Shown here piece after piece: positions 12,095 through 25,567 of a stretch of 46,390 nucleotides of DNA (the stretch's first letter is position 1; each line of letters opens with the position of its first letter). The notes beneath the pieces were generated by a model. That model was not told the origin of the DNA. It did not search any database and saw only the letters and a program-made list of their open reading frames with translations. The position numbers were made by a program, and so were the translations under genes. The DNA is from Saksenaea vasiformis B4078 (taxonomy: Eukaryota; Mucoromycota; Mucoromycetes; Mucorales; Saksenaeaceae), in contig JNDT01001819.1 in assembly GCA_000697055.1 (NCBI GenBank), positions 1-46,390 on the forward strand, read 5' to 3'.

Positions 12095-14557
12095 ATGGCA
12101 TTAGCTCTCCGAGAACGCGAGAATAATCACGTAAGGAATGGTCCTCTTGGAACAATCTCTTCTGAAACAGAAAGTGCTTCTGTAATGATTTTTATCGTTC
12201 CATCCAAACATTGATTGCCAGAAAAATCACTCTTATCCATGCTAGTTAAGGCTTGATTATATCAAATGCACTATTCGCATCACGAGAAATGCTAATAATC
12301 AATACAGCCCGCCATCATCGGTACTGTCCTCTATATATGGATTATGTTACCGTTTCTACTAGGACGCGTTGTGCCCTTCGGTCAACGAGATTCAGATCAA
12401 AACAGAGCAGTTCCTCACCAATGGCCTTCACCTGCTTGGTACAATTTCTCGGAACTCAGTTCGTGACAGGACTCCGCAAGGCATTCATTCTGTGTATCCC
12501 CACATGTCACACGTCCACGATTACTTATCACAATGTTACAGCGATGAAGGCAGAAGGTAGGAAGAATGGCTCTTTGCCATCGTGAACGATCGTCCGATCT
12601 AACCCGGAAAAAAAACTTCCAGACTTGTACAGTTATTTCAATTAGCCTTTGATCGCGCTGAGGACGCTAGCGATTTCTGTTCTGTTGAATCGATCTTATT
12701 GATTGGTGAATCGGGAACAGGTCAACGATCACGTTTCTTCACATTGAATGTTAACGGTTGAATGTAGGCAAGTCGACTGTCGTGGATCTGCTCGCCAAAG
12801 AACACAACGTGACGGTGAGCTATAGAAAACGTAACGACCGTATCGTCTGACTTGTCTACGCGTCAGGTGTTTAAAACAACATTGGGGGAACTCGCTGCGA
12901 AATTTGATGGCCAGCTTGATAAGGGATTGAAGAGACTAATTTGGAAAGCATCCGCTTCTCCAAGAAGCATCCGTAGGATAAAAAAGAAAAATACATGTCA
13001 GAAATCTGACTTCATATACAGTCATGTTGGAGGATGTCGATTATTTGTTTCCAAAAGAAGGCACCGTACAAAATCTAGGACTTACAGCGACATTGACAGA
13101 ATATATTGATCTGATCAGATGTCAGCGCCAGACGAAAATGAACAATATGGTGCTTGTAAGTGAGGGAGGACATGAGTAACGCGCAGTTCTGATATGAATC
13201 GTTTCTTTAGATAGGAACTTCACGTCGCCCAGGTTCGATTACAATCGATGTGCGCAACTTATTTCAGGTAAGGAAAACTACTGAGAAATTAGACCTGTTC
13301 CGTAACACCGCTTCAGGATGAGATTGTATTTCAAATACCAACGCCAGAGGAACGACTAGCCATGATGCGGCATCTTTTTCAATCGCTGAAACTCGATGAA
13401 GGCATCGACCCACGTATCCTTTCCGCACGTGCGCATGCGTTTGTAGGTGCAGATTTGGCGCACTGGTGTCGTTTAGCAGAAGAAGCAGCACTAAAGTCTG
13501 GCTGCGAGAAAAGTAAGACTGAAGTAGACCGCTATGCTTGACTCATTTGATGGATCAGTTGCCTATGAGCATTTCAATGAAACGTTGGGCGACATAAAGA
13601 TCCTCGGACTTCAGAGCACAACCATGGCGGAAAAGCCTGAACCAGTACGATGGTCAGACATAGGAGGACTTACTCCAGCCAAGGTTTGTCTCAGCACGGT
13701 AAAGGGACCCATCATTGATGCAAAGATGTATAGAATGCTCTCGAAGAATCGATTGTATGGGTGTACAAACACGCAGATGCCTATCAGCGATTAGGCGTCC
13801 GGCTTCCTAAGGGTGTGTTATTGTATGGACCACCTGGAACAGGCAAGACGATGTTAGCCAAGGCAGTGGCGACCGAATCTTCTGCCAATTTTCTACCCGT
13901 CAGCATACCGGACCTAGTCAAAGGCGAAGTAGGAGAATCGGAGAAGGCCGTAGTTAGAATCTTCCAAACTGCTATACGATGCAGTCCATGCGTCATATTT
14001 TTGGATGAGTTAGAGGCCGTATTCGGAACACGCGAACATAGCGGTGATGTCGGTAAAAAGGTAAAAGCCATTGAAGATGGGCGCATTTCTGTTAGCTTAC
14101 ATTGGTTACAGTTAATATCCCAACTTCTGCTCGAGATTGATCAACTGGATAAATCGGACCATAGTGTGGTACTTCTTGGCGCTACCAATCATATGGATGC
14201 CATTGATCCATCTATTTTACGGCCTGGTGAGATGAGAGTTTGCATGTAATCAAGATACTCATCAAAAGTTTAGGGCGGCTGGATCGCCTGATTCATGTGG
14301 GCACGCCTACTGAGGAGGAGAGATTACAAATATTACAGGTTCTTGGACAGAAAACCAAATTATCGGAGCATGTTGATCTATCCATCATCGCAAACAAAAG
14401 TGAAGGTTACACTGGTGCCGATCTTAAAGCGGTTATGCGAAAAGCAGGTCTTTTAGCACTTAAACGCAATGTCTCCAAAGATGTCGTATCTCTTCTTATC
14501 GAGCAACAAGACCTCGAACAAGCACTCGAAACGATAACAGCATCTGTCACTATATAA
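12095..14557 (+). CDS. Two-domain AAA ATPase, AFG2/SPATA5L1-like
   Basis: This is a CDC48-family protein-remodelling ATPase; AFG2-type members act in ribosome maturation. Inferred exons: 12095-12130, 12246-12320, 12363-12556, 12623-12720, 12768-12814, 12867-12972, 13022-13155, 13211-13267, 13317-13512, 13559-13683, 13734-14060, 14112-14226 and 14274-14557, giving 597 aa. D1 has a Walker A GESGTGKS (about 128-135), but its Walker B reads LMLEDVD instead of LDE, and its sensor region (GTSRRPGSITIDVRNLF) lacks the usual arginine fingers. D2 has DIGGL, Walker A GPPGTGKT, Walker B VIFLDELE, sensor GATNHMD and RPGRLDRL, so it looks active. The protein is shorter than its animal relatives (about 750 aa) at the N-terminus. 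The first two exons and the start are the weakest part of the model. Subfamily is uncertain; PEX6 is an alternative. Confidence 0.85.
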
Positions 14558-15003
14558 ATAATTGATGTCATTCGCAGTGAAAGGTTTACATTGTGAACCA
14601 CTGTTTATTGGAATACGTCTGAAGCTGCTTGAAATAAATTTTGCGTCTGAAAAAAAAGCCATCCTCGCAATTGAATATATAGAAAACAACTCCTCTTGGA
14701 TTCCCACCACATCCTCTTGAAACTTCTCTACGTCAGATAACGGCGTCAACCTCTGACGTGAAAAGTACAGCGCACCACTTTGCAGGCATTGCATCAACAT
14801 GCAAAGGACTACTTCCCTAAGTCTTCTTCTTCAAGCGACGCACCATTATTGCAAGCGAAATTCTGTGAAAACTCTTATTTTTTTTTATAAAATTTAATTT
14901 TGAAAAAATGGGGATCACAACTTTTCTCCTTGAAACAAGTATAACAAGAATGTAAAAAATTGAATGCAGAAAGCGTAAGATGAATGAACCTCTAATTATA
15001 TAT
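14558..15003. other. Convergent spacer
   Basis: It lies between the ends of the AAA ATPase (plus) and CTP synthase (minus) genes. A minus-strand frame of 115 codons (14800-14453) overlaps the end of the ATPase and has no recognisable motif. I treat it as chance. The part near 14880-14960 is A/T-rich and fits 3' untranslated sequence of CTP synthase. Confidence 0.5.
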
Positions 15004-16846
<1,843 letters not shown>

Positions 16847-17075
16847 TATAATTTGTGTATTTGATTAGATAAGATAAAAAAAAAAGAAGGGTTTGGTGGG
16901 AGTTCTAGTGATAAAATAGGGTGCCTTTTCGAGGGAAAAACGAAAAGGAAAGTTTTGATGAAAAAAAAAAAACTGAATTTTTGTACTTTTTTCGTGACGC
17001 CTTTTTTCGCTTTGGACTCCCAAACCTCGATCACTGTGGCTTATTAAATTTGCCATGAAAGGAAATTCAAGGAAC

Positions 17076-17835
17076 CTATTGTTGGTCCTCTTCTTCGTCC
17101 TCCGTCTGCCATTCTTCCTCTTCCTGTGACTCCCAGCCTACATCGCCAACCACATTGTAGCAATCTTTAAGATTAACATACCGTAGTCGAAGGCATTTCT
17201 GACGTAAATAATGTAATCCTGCCTCGGATACTTGTTCGCATTGAGACATATTCAATGTGACAAGTTCTGGGCAGTTATTTCCAATGGCATATAGCGCTTG
17301 ATCCGTACTGTTACTTGCAGATAAATCTAATTCTCGTAATTTCGGACAACTTGATGTAATATGTTCAATCACACTATCGTTGACATGCCGACACCCGTTG
17401 GTTGAGAGATAATGTAAATGTGGAAGATGACTGATAGCCGTTATAAGTTCCTGATTATCGCTTCCACATCCTGTTTGTCAGATCCTGTGTCTCTCTTATT
17501 CTGTCGCCTTACAATTTACAAAGACCGATATCCAGTCGCGTTATCCATTGTGCTTTTCTTGCTACAGTGCGCAAGGCTGGTCCAATGGATTCATTCCACC
17601 GATGAGGCGTCAGTTGGAGATCTATGGCAGCTACATGGCGAGCTTGTTCTGCGGTCAAACTGGTGGCGAAATCCCGGAAACGGCTGACGCTATGGAATAT
17701 GGGCTGACGGTAAAGGTATACAGTCGAGATTTGCCGAAGCTTTTTCGATACACCAGAAACATTTGCTAATGTCGACTGATCTTGTGCAAGAAGAGAGATG
17801 ATGGTAGATAAGATCTCGAACGGTAGTTGATGCAT
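17076..17835 (-). CDS. F-box / leucine-rich repeat protein
   Basis: This is probably a substrate adaptor of an SCF ubiquitin ligase. The N-terminus LPFEILSTIISLLAQDQ and following VSKKLRQISTVYLYRQP fit an F-box that would bind Skp1. The C-terminal half has AMN1-type cysteine-containing LRRs (LRELDLSASNSTDQAL, LVTLNMSQCEQVSEAGL, LRYVNLKDCYNV) and ends in an acidic tail. Two exons are inferred, 17835-17526 and 17470-17076, giving 234 aa, joined so that LDIG runs into GCGSDNQELITAI, a good LRR. The donor GTCTTT is weak, but the alternative GTAAGG donor 14 bases on does not keep the frame. The stop lies about 230 bases upstream of the CTP synthase ATG on the same strand. Its target is unknown. 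Confidence 0.75.
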
Positions 17836-18716
17836 CTGCCGTCAATGAGTGAAAAGAAGAAGTTGGCAGACGTCGTTGAAGACGTGTGACCAACAATTTT
17901 CTTGTGTGCGGGAATCCTATGTGACTATGCCATTTTTCCCCAAAGCAGTTGTCCCAAAAGGCAAAGCTATTTTCAACACACGTACAAATAGCTGTCCTCA
18001 GTCGATGGCATACGGAATCTGCATTCTGTACAGTCTTCTTCGGTTTCCTCGGGGAATTTAATTCCGCTCGATTGATGGTCATGATAGCACTGTGGAAAGA
18101 TAATAACCAATTTTGGAAAAGCGAAATCGTAATACACTGATCAATTCATAGTAAATTTCGTCAAAAGATGCATCTTCCTCATCTGACAGTTCTTCTTTTT
18201 TTTTTCTCTCTACGCTGAGTGGGATGTATGCTGTTCGGATGTTTTTCCTTTTTTAAACCGATGGTAACTTAGGCATCTACTTAAATAAAGCAATTGATCC
18301 ATCTTTTTCTCTGAAGATCGGGGTAACCTACGATGCTCCTGCAGCAAAAGATTCCTTTAGGACACGATATGAACGAGTTTGACTACCCTGGTACACGCCG
18401 CTACATTCTTATCATCAGTTCACTGTTCGTTGTAGCTCCCAAGCTACGATCTTGCCGCACACAGCTTTCCCCTTACTGGGGATGGAAGTTTAGGAGCTTC
18501 AAACATGCCTATTAGTTAGATACGGGCATTTCGCGTCGGTAACGCAGCGGACAAGCGCTTCTGTTGATGCTTGGACCCAAGAAGTCCGAATGTCCTAATG
18601 AGCTACTGACGTCATGGCAGGTTGCGTGTAGCGAAATTAGCGACCACATTTATGCCAATTTATTTAGAGATCTTGTCTGTCTTTTCAGACAAAATAGTAC
18701 TTTTTTCCCTTAGAGA
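17836..18716. other. Divergent promoter region between F-box gene and NPL4
   Basis: A minus-strand frame (18082-17690) overlaps the F-box start in another register and shows no motif. It may be 5' leader. The rest contains T-rich runs near 18190 and short chance frames. No tRNA-like fold with a TTC-loop box was seen. The region presumably holds promoters for both flanking genes. Confidence 0.45.
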
Positions 18717-21070
18717 ATGGTGAGAATTAAAGGACCCAGTTAGCATCGATCTGTTATTAAATGGATATTGCAGTTGCTACGAATTCGTTCCAAGGAGGGC
18801 ATGCATCGAGTTGCCGTAGAGCCCGAAGACACGTTTGCGTCGTTGACAGGAAAGGTTGCGATGGATGGCTGCTACGCTTGAATATATACTGAAACATTGC
18901 TGAAATAGGTCGTGGGTCTCCTCGGGATTTCTGATCCTTCCACCATCGCCATGGGTAATCAACCCAATCCCAGCACGGCAACACCTGTCACTCAGATCGC
19001 TCATAAAACATTGGCATCGGAGAACTTAAAGTACGTATACTATCGCAAACCCTGTTTGGTTTTTTTTTTTTTCTTACACGAAAATTAGACATGGTGATAT
19101 CGTATTTATTACGTATGTGGAGCCAAAACCCGAAAACGACGAAGAACAAGGACCTCGAAAGGATACCTCCGGATATATCGCTATTGACGACCTTCCATCG
19201 ATAAAGCAGGACAAAGTGGATGACTTTTTGGAGAAACAAAGGGGCTTAATCAAGCGTGCAAAGGATTCTAAATTGTGAGTACTGTTTTCTGCATGCAAGT
19301 AGAATCTTACCGGTGTCATATTAGCTGCCGTCACGGTGATAATGCAATGTGTGATTATTGTATGCCTTTGGAGGTAACTAAGGTGGATGACCGGAGCTTG
19401 GGGATTAAAAGGTTTGCCTTCTCTTTTTTTTTTCTGGAATAGCCATATGATCAGGGATATCTGGAAGAAAACAAGATCAAGCACATGTCTTTCCACGCTT
19501 ACCTGCGCAAGATTGGTGCTGCACAGCAGACAAAAGCACCGTCTTCAGAAGTGATGAAAAAGCTGCCACCTTTAGAAGAACCTAACTACAAAGTCAAAAC
19601 TCCCTGCACTGGCGGTCATGCTCCTTGGCCAGAAGGTATCTGTACCAAGTGCCAGCCCAGCGCAATCACATTACAACGTCAGGTACAAACTTCGAATGGG
19701 AGCAGAGGAGGACGTTAGAAAATTGATTGAGCTCCTTTATAGACCTATCGCATGGTGGATCACATTGAGTTTTCCTCAGCGTCTTTGATCGACGACTTTC
19801 TGAATTACTGGCGTGAATCAGGATGTCAGCGATTGGGATACCTGTATGGTCGCTACGAACCCTATTTGGATGTGCCACTTGGAATGAAGGCTGTAGTGGA
19901 AGCTATCTATGAGCCGCCTCAGGAAGACCATATGGATGGAATCCAGATGGATATGCCTTGGCAGGATGAGACGGTGATAAATCAAGTTGCCGAAGCGTGT
20001 GGATTGGTTCAGGTCGGTATGGTTTACACAGACTTGATTGACGATGGGTCAGGCGCTGGTACAGTCCTTGCGAAGCGCCATGTCGATTCGTACTTCTTAT
20101 CTTCTCTTGAGTGTGCGTTCTCGGCGGAAATGCAGCGTCGTCATCCAAGCGCTTCCAGACATTCTCTGACGGGCAAATACAGTTCAAAGTTTGTAACATG
20201 TGTGATCTCCGGAGATGTCGAAGGAAACATCGATGTAAAGGCGTATCAGGTTTCAGATACAATGGTGGCTATGCAGGAGGCTGGTATCGTAGAACCCAGC
20301 CGTAAACCATCCGTAGTACGTGTAAAGGAGAGTATTCCTCACGAGCGTTACGTCCCCGAAGTGTTCTACAAGTACAAAAACAAGTACAACGTTGTGGTTA
20401 AAGAATCTGCGAAACCTACGTTTCCTGTGGAATATCTTTTGGTGAATGTATGTGAGACGAGGAAGTTTTAAGTTGGACCGTTTTTTTTATTCACTAACGT
20501 TTGTGCAATTAGGTCACCAATGGTTTCCCACAGAACCCATCTCCACTATTCAATACGCCGCGAGGATACATTGTGGAAAACAGAGCCGGTATAGCTCATC
20601 AGGACATGAGCACACTTTCAAGGCATCTAGCACATGCACAAACTCCATTGGAGCTTAAAAAGCTCCTGGCCGATTTCCACCTGTTGTGCTTCATTAGATC
20701 GACGGACATCCTCAGTGAATCTGAGTTTAAAACGCTTTGTGAAACAGTAACTAAGCCAGAGGGCAATGTGGAGGTGTTGGATACTTTGGACGGATGGAAG
20801 ACACTCATAATGGTGATGAAAGAAGCAGGTAAGTACCGGGGCTTTACTTTTTTTAATTTAAGTCCATGCCGGATGATAACCATTTGCTGAACAATAGAAG
20901 CAAATCCACGTGCCAATACGCCATCTTCTATGACTAGATCAGGCACAGCATCAGGTGCTCTCACACCAGCCATGTCAGAGCCCATCGAGGTCTCTTGTAG
21001 ACACTGCACGTTCTCTAACGCTGGTGGAAATGTGAATTGCGAGATGTGTGGTTTACCACTGACGGAGTAG
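18717..21070 (+). CDS. NPL4: NPL4, Cdc48/p97 ubiquitin cofactor
   Basis: With UFD1 it guides the Cdc48 ATPase to polyubiquitinated clients in ER-associated degradation and nuclear extraction. Inferred exons: 18717-18719, 18774-18854, 18909-19030, 19089-19274, 19325-19373, 19443-19682, 19743-20447, 20513-20828 and 20898-21070, giving 624 aa. Order: N-terminal ubiquitin-like domain ([20 protein letters not shown]), Cys/His zinc motifs ([37 protein letters not shown]), an MPN-type domain without JAMM metal ligands ([13 protein letters not shown] onward), a C-terminal helical domain and a final NZF finger ([18 protein letters not shown], about 599-616). The first exon is only the ATG; a 54-nt intron with GTGAGA donor follows. 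This start is chosen because the downstream exon begins at LLRIRSKEG, the usual residue 2, with a clean AG before it. Confidence 0.95.
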
Positions 21071-21329
21071 CAGAATAAGGGCATCTGTTGGTTTTTTTTT
21101 TATAGTGATAATGATATATACATGGCGTCCCATTTTGCTTTTTGTATGACTTATAAAGTTAAAAAAGAAAAAAAGGGTTGAATTCGTTTGACGTAGCACC
21201 GTTGGTGCAACTCATCATCCTGAGACATGTGGTTTTTGCCCAAAATACTCAAGACAGCTAAATGATCCGCGTTACACGAATCATTTGGCTGGTTTAACAT
21301 TTTTCTTCCCCTGCGATGTACTTTTCACC

Positions 21330-24223
21330 ATGTTGCCAAACTCCCGCATCGTTCGACCGCCATCGCCTAATCACGATCACGTACGTTCGTCGTCGTCTCA
21401 GCAACCAAGACAAAAGGCGTTCCTCTCACGTTTCATCTCTCCCCAACAACAACAACAACAACAACAACAGCAACAACAGCTTCAACCGTACCCGGCCCCT
21501 TCCCCATCTCCACCGTCCACACCTTCTTCCTCTTCTTCGTCCTCGATGGGCACCCTTCCTCCTGTAGGCCAGAGAGTAAAACGAAAACCAGTGGTTACAG
21601 AAAATGGCACCATTTTCACCAACCCTAATCCTGCACCCGTCAGTTATGAAATCCGTCGAACCCAAACCGACATCGCTATAGCAGACGAGAAAAAGGCATG
21701 TCGATATAAAATAATCATGATTAAAAAAAAAGGATTCCAAGGGGGGAGGAATAATAGTTGTAAAATTTTAACGTTGTTTCCAGGCACAGCCGAAAGGGGG
21801 AACCATGCGTGGGTTTGGTAAACTCTTCAAAAAGCTAGGCATGGTAAATAACAAGGAGCGATAACAATAAGCTCATGCATTTTCCTTCTAGTCCTACGAC
21901 GAAGATATTACTGTTGTAGACAGTTCCCCACAAGTAAGACCTATTGCAGTGGCGAACGAGCCGAGTTGCGGACGATCGACACGGATCCATCATAATATAC
22001 CATTAGCACCAGCCCCACCACCGATCGACGATCAGCCGTACCTTACGCCAGATCCTACCACAGCCATGTCGACTTCATTTTCTGACCATACAGACCTATC
22101 CTCCTATTCGAGAAGATGCTATACGCACGACACCATGCCACGTCGCCATGGACACCGTACATACCCAGCGCTGGATACCATTATTACACCTAATCCTACT
22201 GCTACAACTAATACTACCACTACTACATACGAAATCGGCCATGGCGGTACGCAGTCGAATCACCTGTCAGCATCGCAAAAAAGTGTGAACGATTTTCAGC
22301 AGTACTTGCAACCCACAGGCGAGTACGACCAACAGGACATAGACAAGCGACCTCCCCGCCTAAGCCGAGATACAACACGGACAGCTGAAGAATCGAACGA
22401 CCGTTCGCGGTGGTCAAATGCATCCACACGAAAGTCATCGGGATCAAACTCCATTTACAGCACGTTTGGTTCGGAATCATACCATTTAAACGATAGTACT
22501 GTGGATAGCAGAGATGCAGAAGATGAAGATGAACATAACGACAACGGTCATCATGAGAAAAATTTGGCACAAATTGTGGCAACAAATATGCAACGAAAAA
22601 GTCCTACCATTTTTACCGCAGAACCCGAAGAGACGGAATATGAAAGACATATGCCAGGATCGTTTACGCAAGGGTCGGACAGCGACTCAGACTCGGATGG
22701 TGCAAACGATCAGGAGGATAATGATGACGACGATGACGATGATGATGATGATGATGATGATAATGATATTTTTGTGGATGCTACTGGTCCATCGCAGGAA
22801 GAAATCGAAAGAGAAAGGAAGGAAGCGAGACTATCCAAACGATTAAGTGGTGGACATTACGGGAGTGCTGGTGGTTTACTCTTTAGTATCATCCCGCCAT
22901 CACCATCAATCAAAACCCAGCATCGGCGCAGTCGTCCGCCACCTGAAGATGTAGCTCAGTCGATGCTCAAGTGGAAACGACAGAGCACTGGACGTTTCTC
23001 GTCTAAAAGTTCTGAACAGGAAAACCTCACAGTCGTTGTTGAGACAGAGGACGAGTTGACTGCGCCTGATAAGAACATAGGACGAGAAGAAGCAGAAGAA
23101 GCGCTGACACGATCAAAACCGCTGACACCAACGCCTTCATCATCCTCCGATCCAAGAAGTCGTCGTGGATCGTTAAAATCATCATTCTCAGACGTGTTTT
23201 CGACAGACGTATGGACCGTACCTAACCTCCAGATCGACATCGCTTCTCCTTGTGAAGATTATACGGTAGAACTTTCTCAACCGGAAGAATGCGCTGACCA
23301 GGAAAGCTGCGAGTTAATTGAAGCAAAAGAAGCTGCTCAACGACTATGGGATGAAGACGATAGTTTTGTTCCTAAAGAACAAATTGCGGAGTGGCTCGGT
23401 CAAGGGTAATAGTAGTAATTATGAGGACACAGATTTTCGCTGAACGCTTGTCATCTTTATTATAGAAAACCATTGAATGCAAAGACGCTAGTACACTATA
23501 TGGAGTATTTCCAATTCAGTGGCATGCGGCTCGATAATGCTTTCAGGTAAGTACATGATAACCAATGTATGTCAACGATGAACTCACTCCTTTCTTAGAA
23601 AACTGTGTAGCAAGTTGTATTTTAAAGCAGAAGCTCAGCAGATTGATCGTATTCTTGAGGTCTTTGCGAAACGTTTTTGGCGCTGTAACTCCAAATGTAT
23701 CTATGGAAGTGCAGGTAGATATTGTTATTGTTATTATCTCGATTGACAGAAGCATACTAAATGGTTTTCAGATGTTGTCTATGCCGTTGTGTACTCGTTG
23801 CTTCTATTGAACACGGATCTTCATGTTGCCCAAGGCAATCATGCCCGTATGACACGGCAGGCATTTGTCAAGAACACCATGTCTACCATTCGCGATCAAC
23901 AACAAGGTTCTCACGGTAATACATCTGTCAAACTGTCTAAAGTGTGGGAAGCGGATATGGAGACATGCTTAAAGGTATGTTTATTTTTCTAAGCATGTAT
24001 TATTATTACAATCGCTGACGCTGAGTCTAGGAACTATACGTTTCAGTCAAGCAGTATCAGATCTTACAGCCTTTGTCCAACAGACCAAACAAGACCAGTA
24101 CCCTCGAAAAGCGTGTCAGTATCCTTGGCGGTCGGCGTGTGGCCGATATGAAGCGCAGTATGGGTGCCATGATGGGCAAGGCAGTTAGAGAAAGCATGCT
24201 TATCCCCGATGAAGTACAGGTAT

Positions 24224-24254
<31 letters not shown>

Positions 24255-25567
24255 CTCACAGATGGGCTTGTTATTCACTTTTTTTTTGCTTCTTTAGCCG
24301 AGGGCTAGCACGAGTTCAGGACGTCCGCGCGCAGCTTCTCCTCCTCCCCCATCACGTTCACCGCGTCGCGATTCCTTCTCCTCGATCGCGTCTGGTGTCT
24401 CGTATAATTCACTTGCTGCTCGTGGGAATGGGAATGGAAACGGAAACGTTGGCGCAACGCTTTCCCCGCATTACCAGCCGATGATTCAGTTTATGGATAC
24501 GCATAGTTCGGCGCTTTTCAGTAGCCAACCTCCGTATTTGAAAGAGGGAGTTGTTGTACGCAAGCATCTGCTGGAAAAGGCTAATCAAAAAGCAAAGCAT
24601 CGCGAGTGGAAAGAGATATTCCTGGTGGTCAGTCATGGAGAGCTTAAAATGTATGCGTTGCAAGGGACAGGGTCCGATTCCGAACGAAAGAGCATGCTGC
24701 GTTCCAGCAGCGCCAGTTTTGCCAACATTGCAGAGACGTTTAGCAGGAGCAGTAGTAGCCATAGTCCAGCGTCGTTTGGTGGAGTCCAGTCGAACAGATG
24801 GGCAGTAAGTCTTGCGCATCTTTGGGCGTATCAGGTGCTGACGACGCGTAGGCTCACTCTCATTTAATTGGGACAATTAAATTGAATCATTCACTTTCCA
24901 ACGTTCTTCCTCCTCCTGGCTATAACCGCCAACGTCCAGATGTCTTTGCAATACAACAGCCACATGGCGGCGTCTACTTGTTCCAAGCGGCGTCGCGAGA
25001 GCAGGTGAACGAGTGGGTGGCGACATGCAATTACTGGGCTGCGAGGGAAAGCAAGGAGCCCTTACAGGGCGGTGTCAGTAACATGGAATACGGATGGGGT
25101 TCATGTCTCAACGACGTGATCTTAAACTTGGACTCTGTAGACGATGGTGGCGCAATTACTGGTCGCTGTCTGCAAGATGCCGATACTGTCACAGTGTACG
25201 ATTGGCGAGCGCCCACACCACCCATGGTATCAAGTACTTTGAACGAAAAGGAACAGTATGACACGTTACAAAAGCATCTGGCTGGCCTTAACGAAGAGAT
25301 CAACGATCATCGGGAATTGAAGAAGAAGATCCTCATCAAGGTTTGTTTTTGTTTTTGTTTTTATTTTGGTTTCAAGATGCACATTAACATTGAATATAGT
25401 TTCCAAGTAAAAGTCAAAATCATACCAAGGTGATGACAAACTGGGAATCCAAATCCAAGTACTTGCTGCATGAAATCATCAAATACCAAAACTATTGCGA
25501 TGTTCTTGAAAAAAGTATGGAACGACGCAAAGAGCAAGAGCAGGAAGAAGAAGAAAATTGTAAATAG
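21330..25567 (+). CDS. Arf guanine-nucleotide exchange factor, Sec7-PH type
   Basis: It probably activates an Arf or Arl GTPase at a membrane, as fungal Syt1/Yel1 and animal EFA6/PSD proteins do. Exons: 21330-21695, 21784-21843, 21892-23405, 23466-23546, 23599-23714, 23772-23974, 24031-24219, 24298-24804, 24852-25340 and 25400-25567, giving 1,230 aa. Order: disordered N-terminus with a poly-Gln run, an acidic Asp/Ser stretch, the Sec7 domain (from IAEWLGQGKPLNAKTL, about 640-800) with the catalytic Glu in KAEAQQIDRILEVF and VVYSLLLLNTDLHV, a PH domain (from KEGVVVRKHLLEKANQKAK, about 924-1095) split by a Ser-rich insert, and a C-terminal coiled coil. Intron 1 uses a GC donor (AAAAAG then GCATGT); no GT donor there keeps the frame. 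The substrate GTPase is not known from sequence. Confidence 0.9.
21443..21480 (+). repeat. CAA/CAG microsatellite (poly-Gln)
   Basis: An almost pure CAA run with a few CAG units encodes about 13 glutamines in the disordered N-terminus of the Sec7-PH protein. It is likely length-variable between strains. Confidence 0.9.
22719..22768 (+). repeat. GAT/GAC microsatellite (poly-Asp)
   Basis: A GAT/GAC run encodes about 15 consecutive aspartates, with Asn at the edges, in exon 3 of the Sec7-PH gene. It extends the acidic, Ser/Asp-rich segment before the catalytic domain. Confidence 0.9.
24224..24250 (+). repeat. GA dinucleotide microsatellite in an intron
   Basis: About 13 GA units lie directly after the GTATAG donor of the intron at 24220-24297 of the Sec7-PH gene. 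The purine run is next to the splice donor. Confidence 0.85.

Noticed and set aside
17690..18082. 130-codon minus-strand frame overlapping the F-box start
   Set aside because: It is in another register from the F-box frame, has no motif, and most of it is probably 5' leader.
18530..18640. GC-rich patch resembling a tRNA
   Set aside because: No T-loop box or closing acceptor stem could be found.
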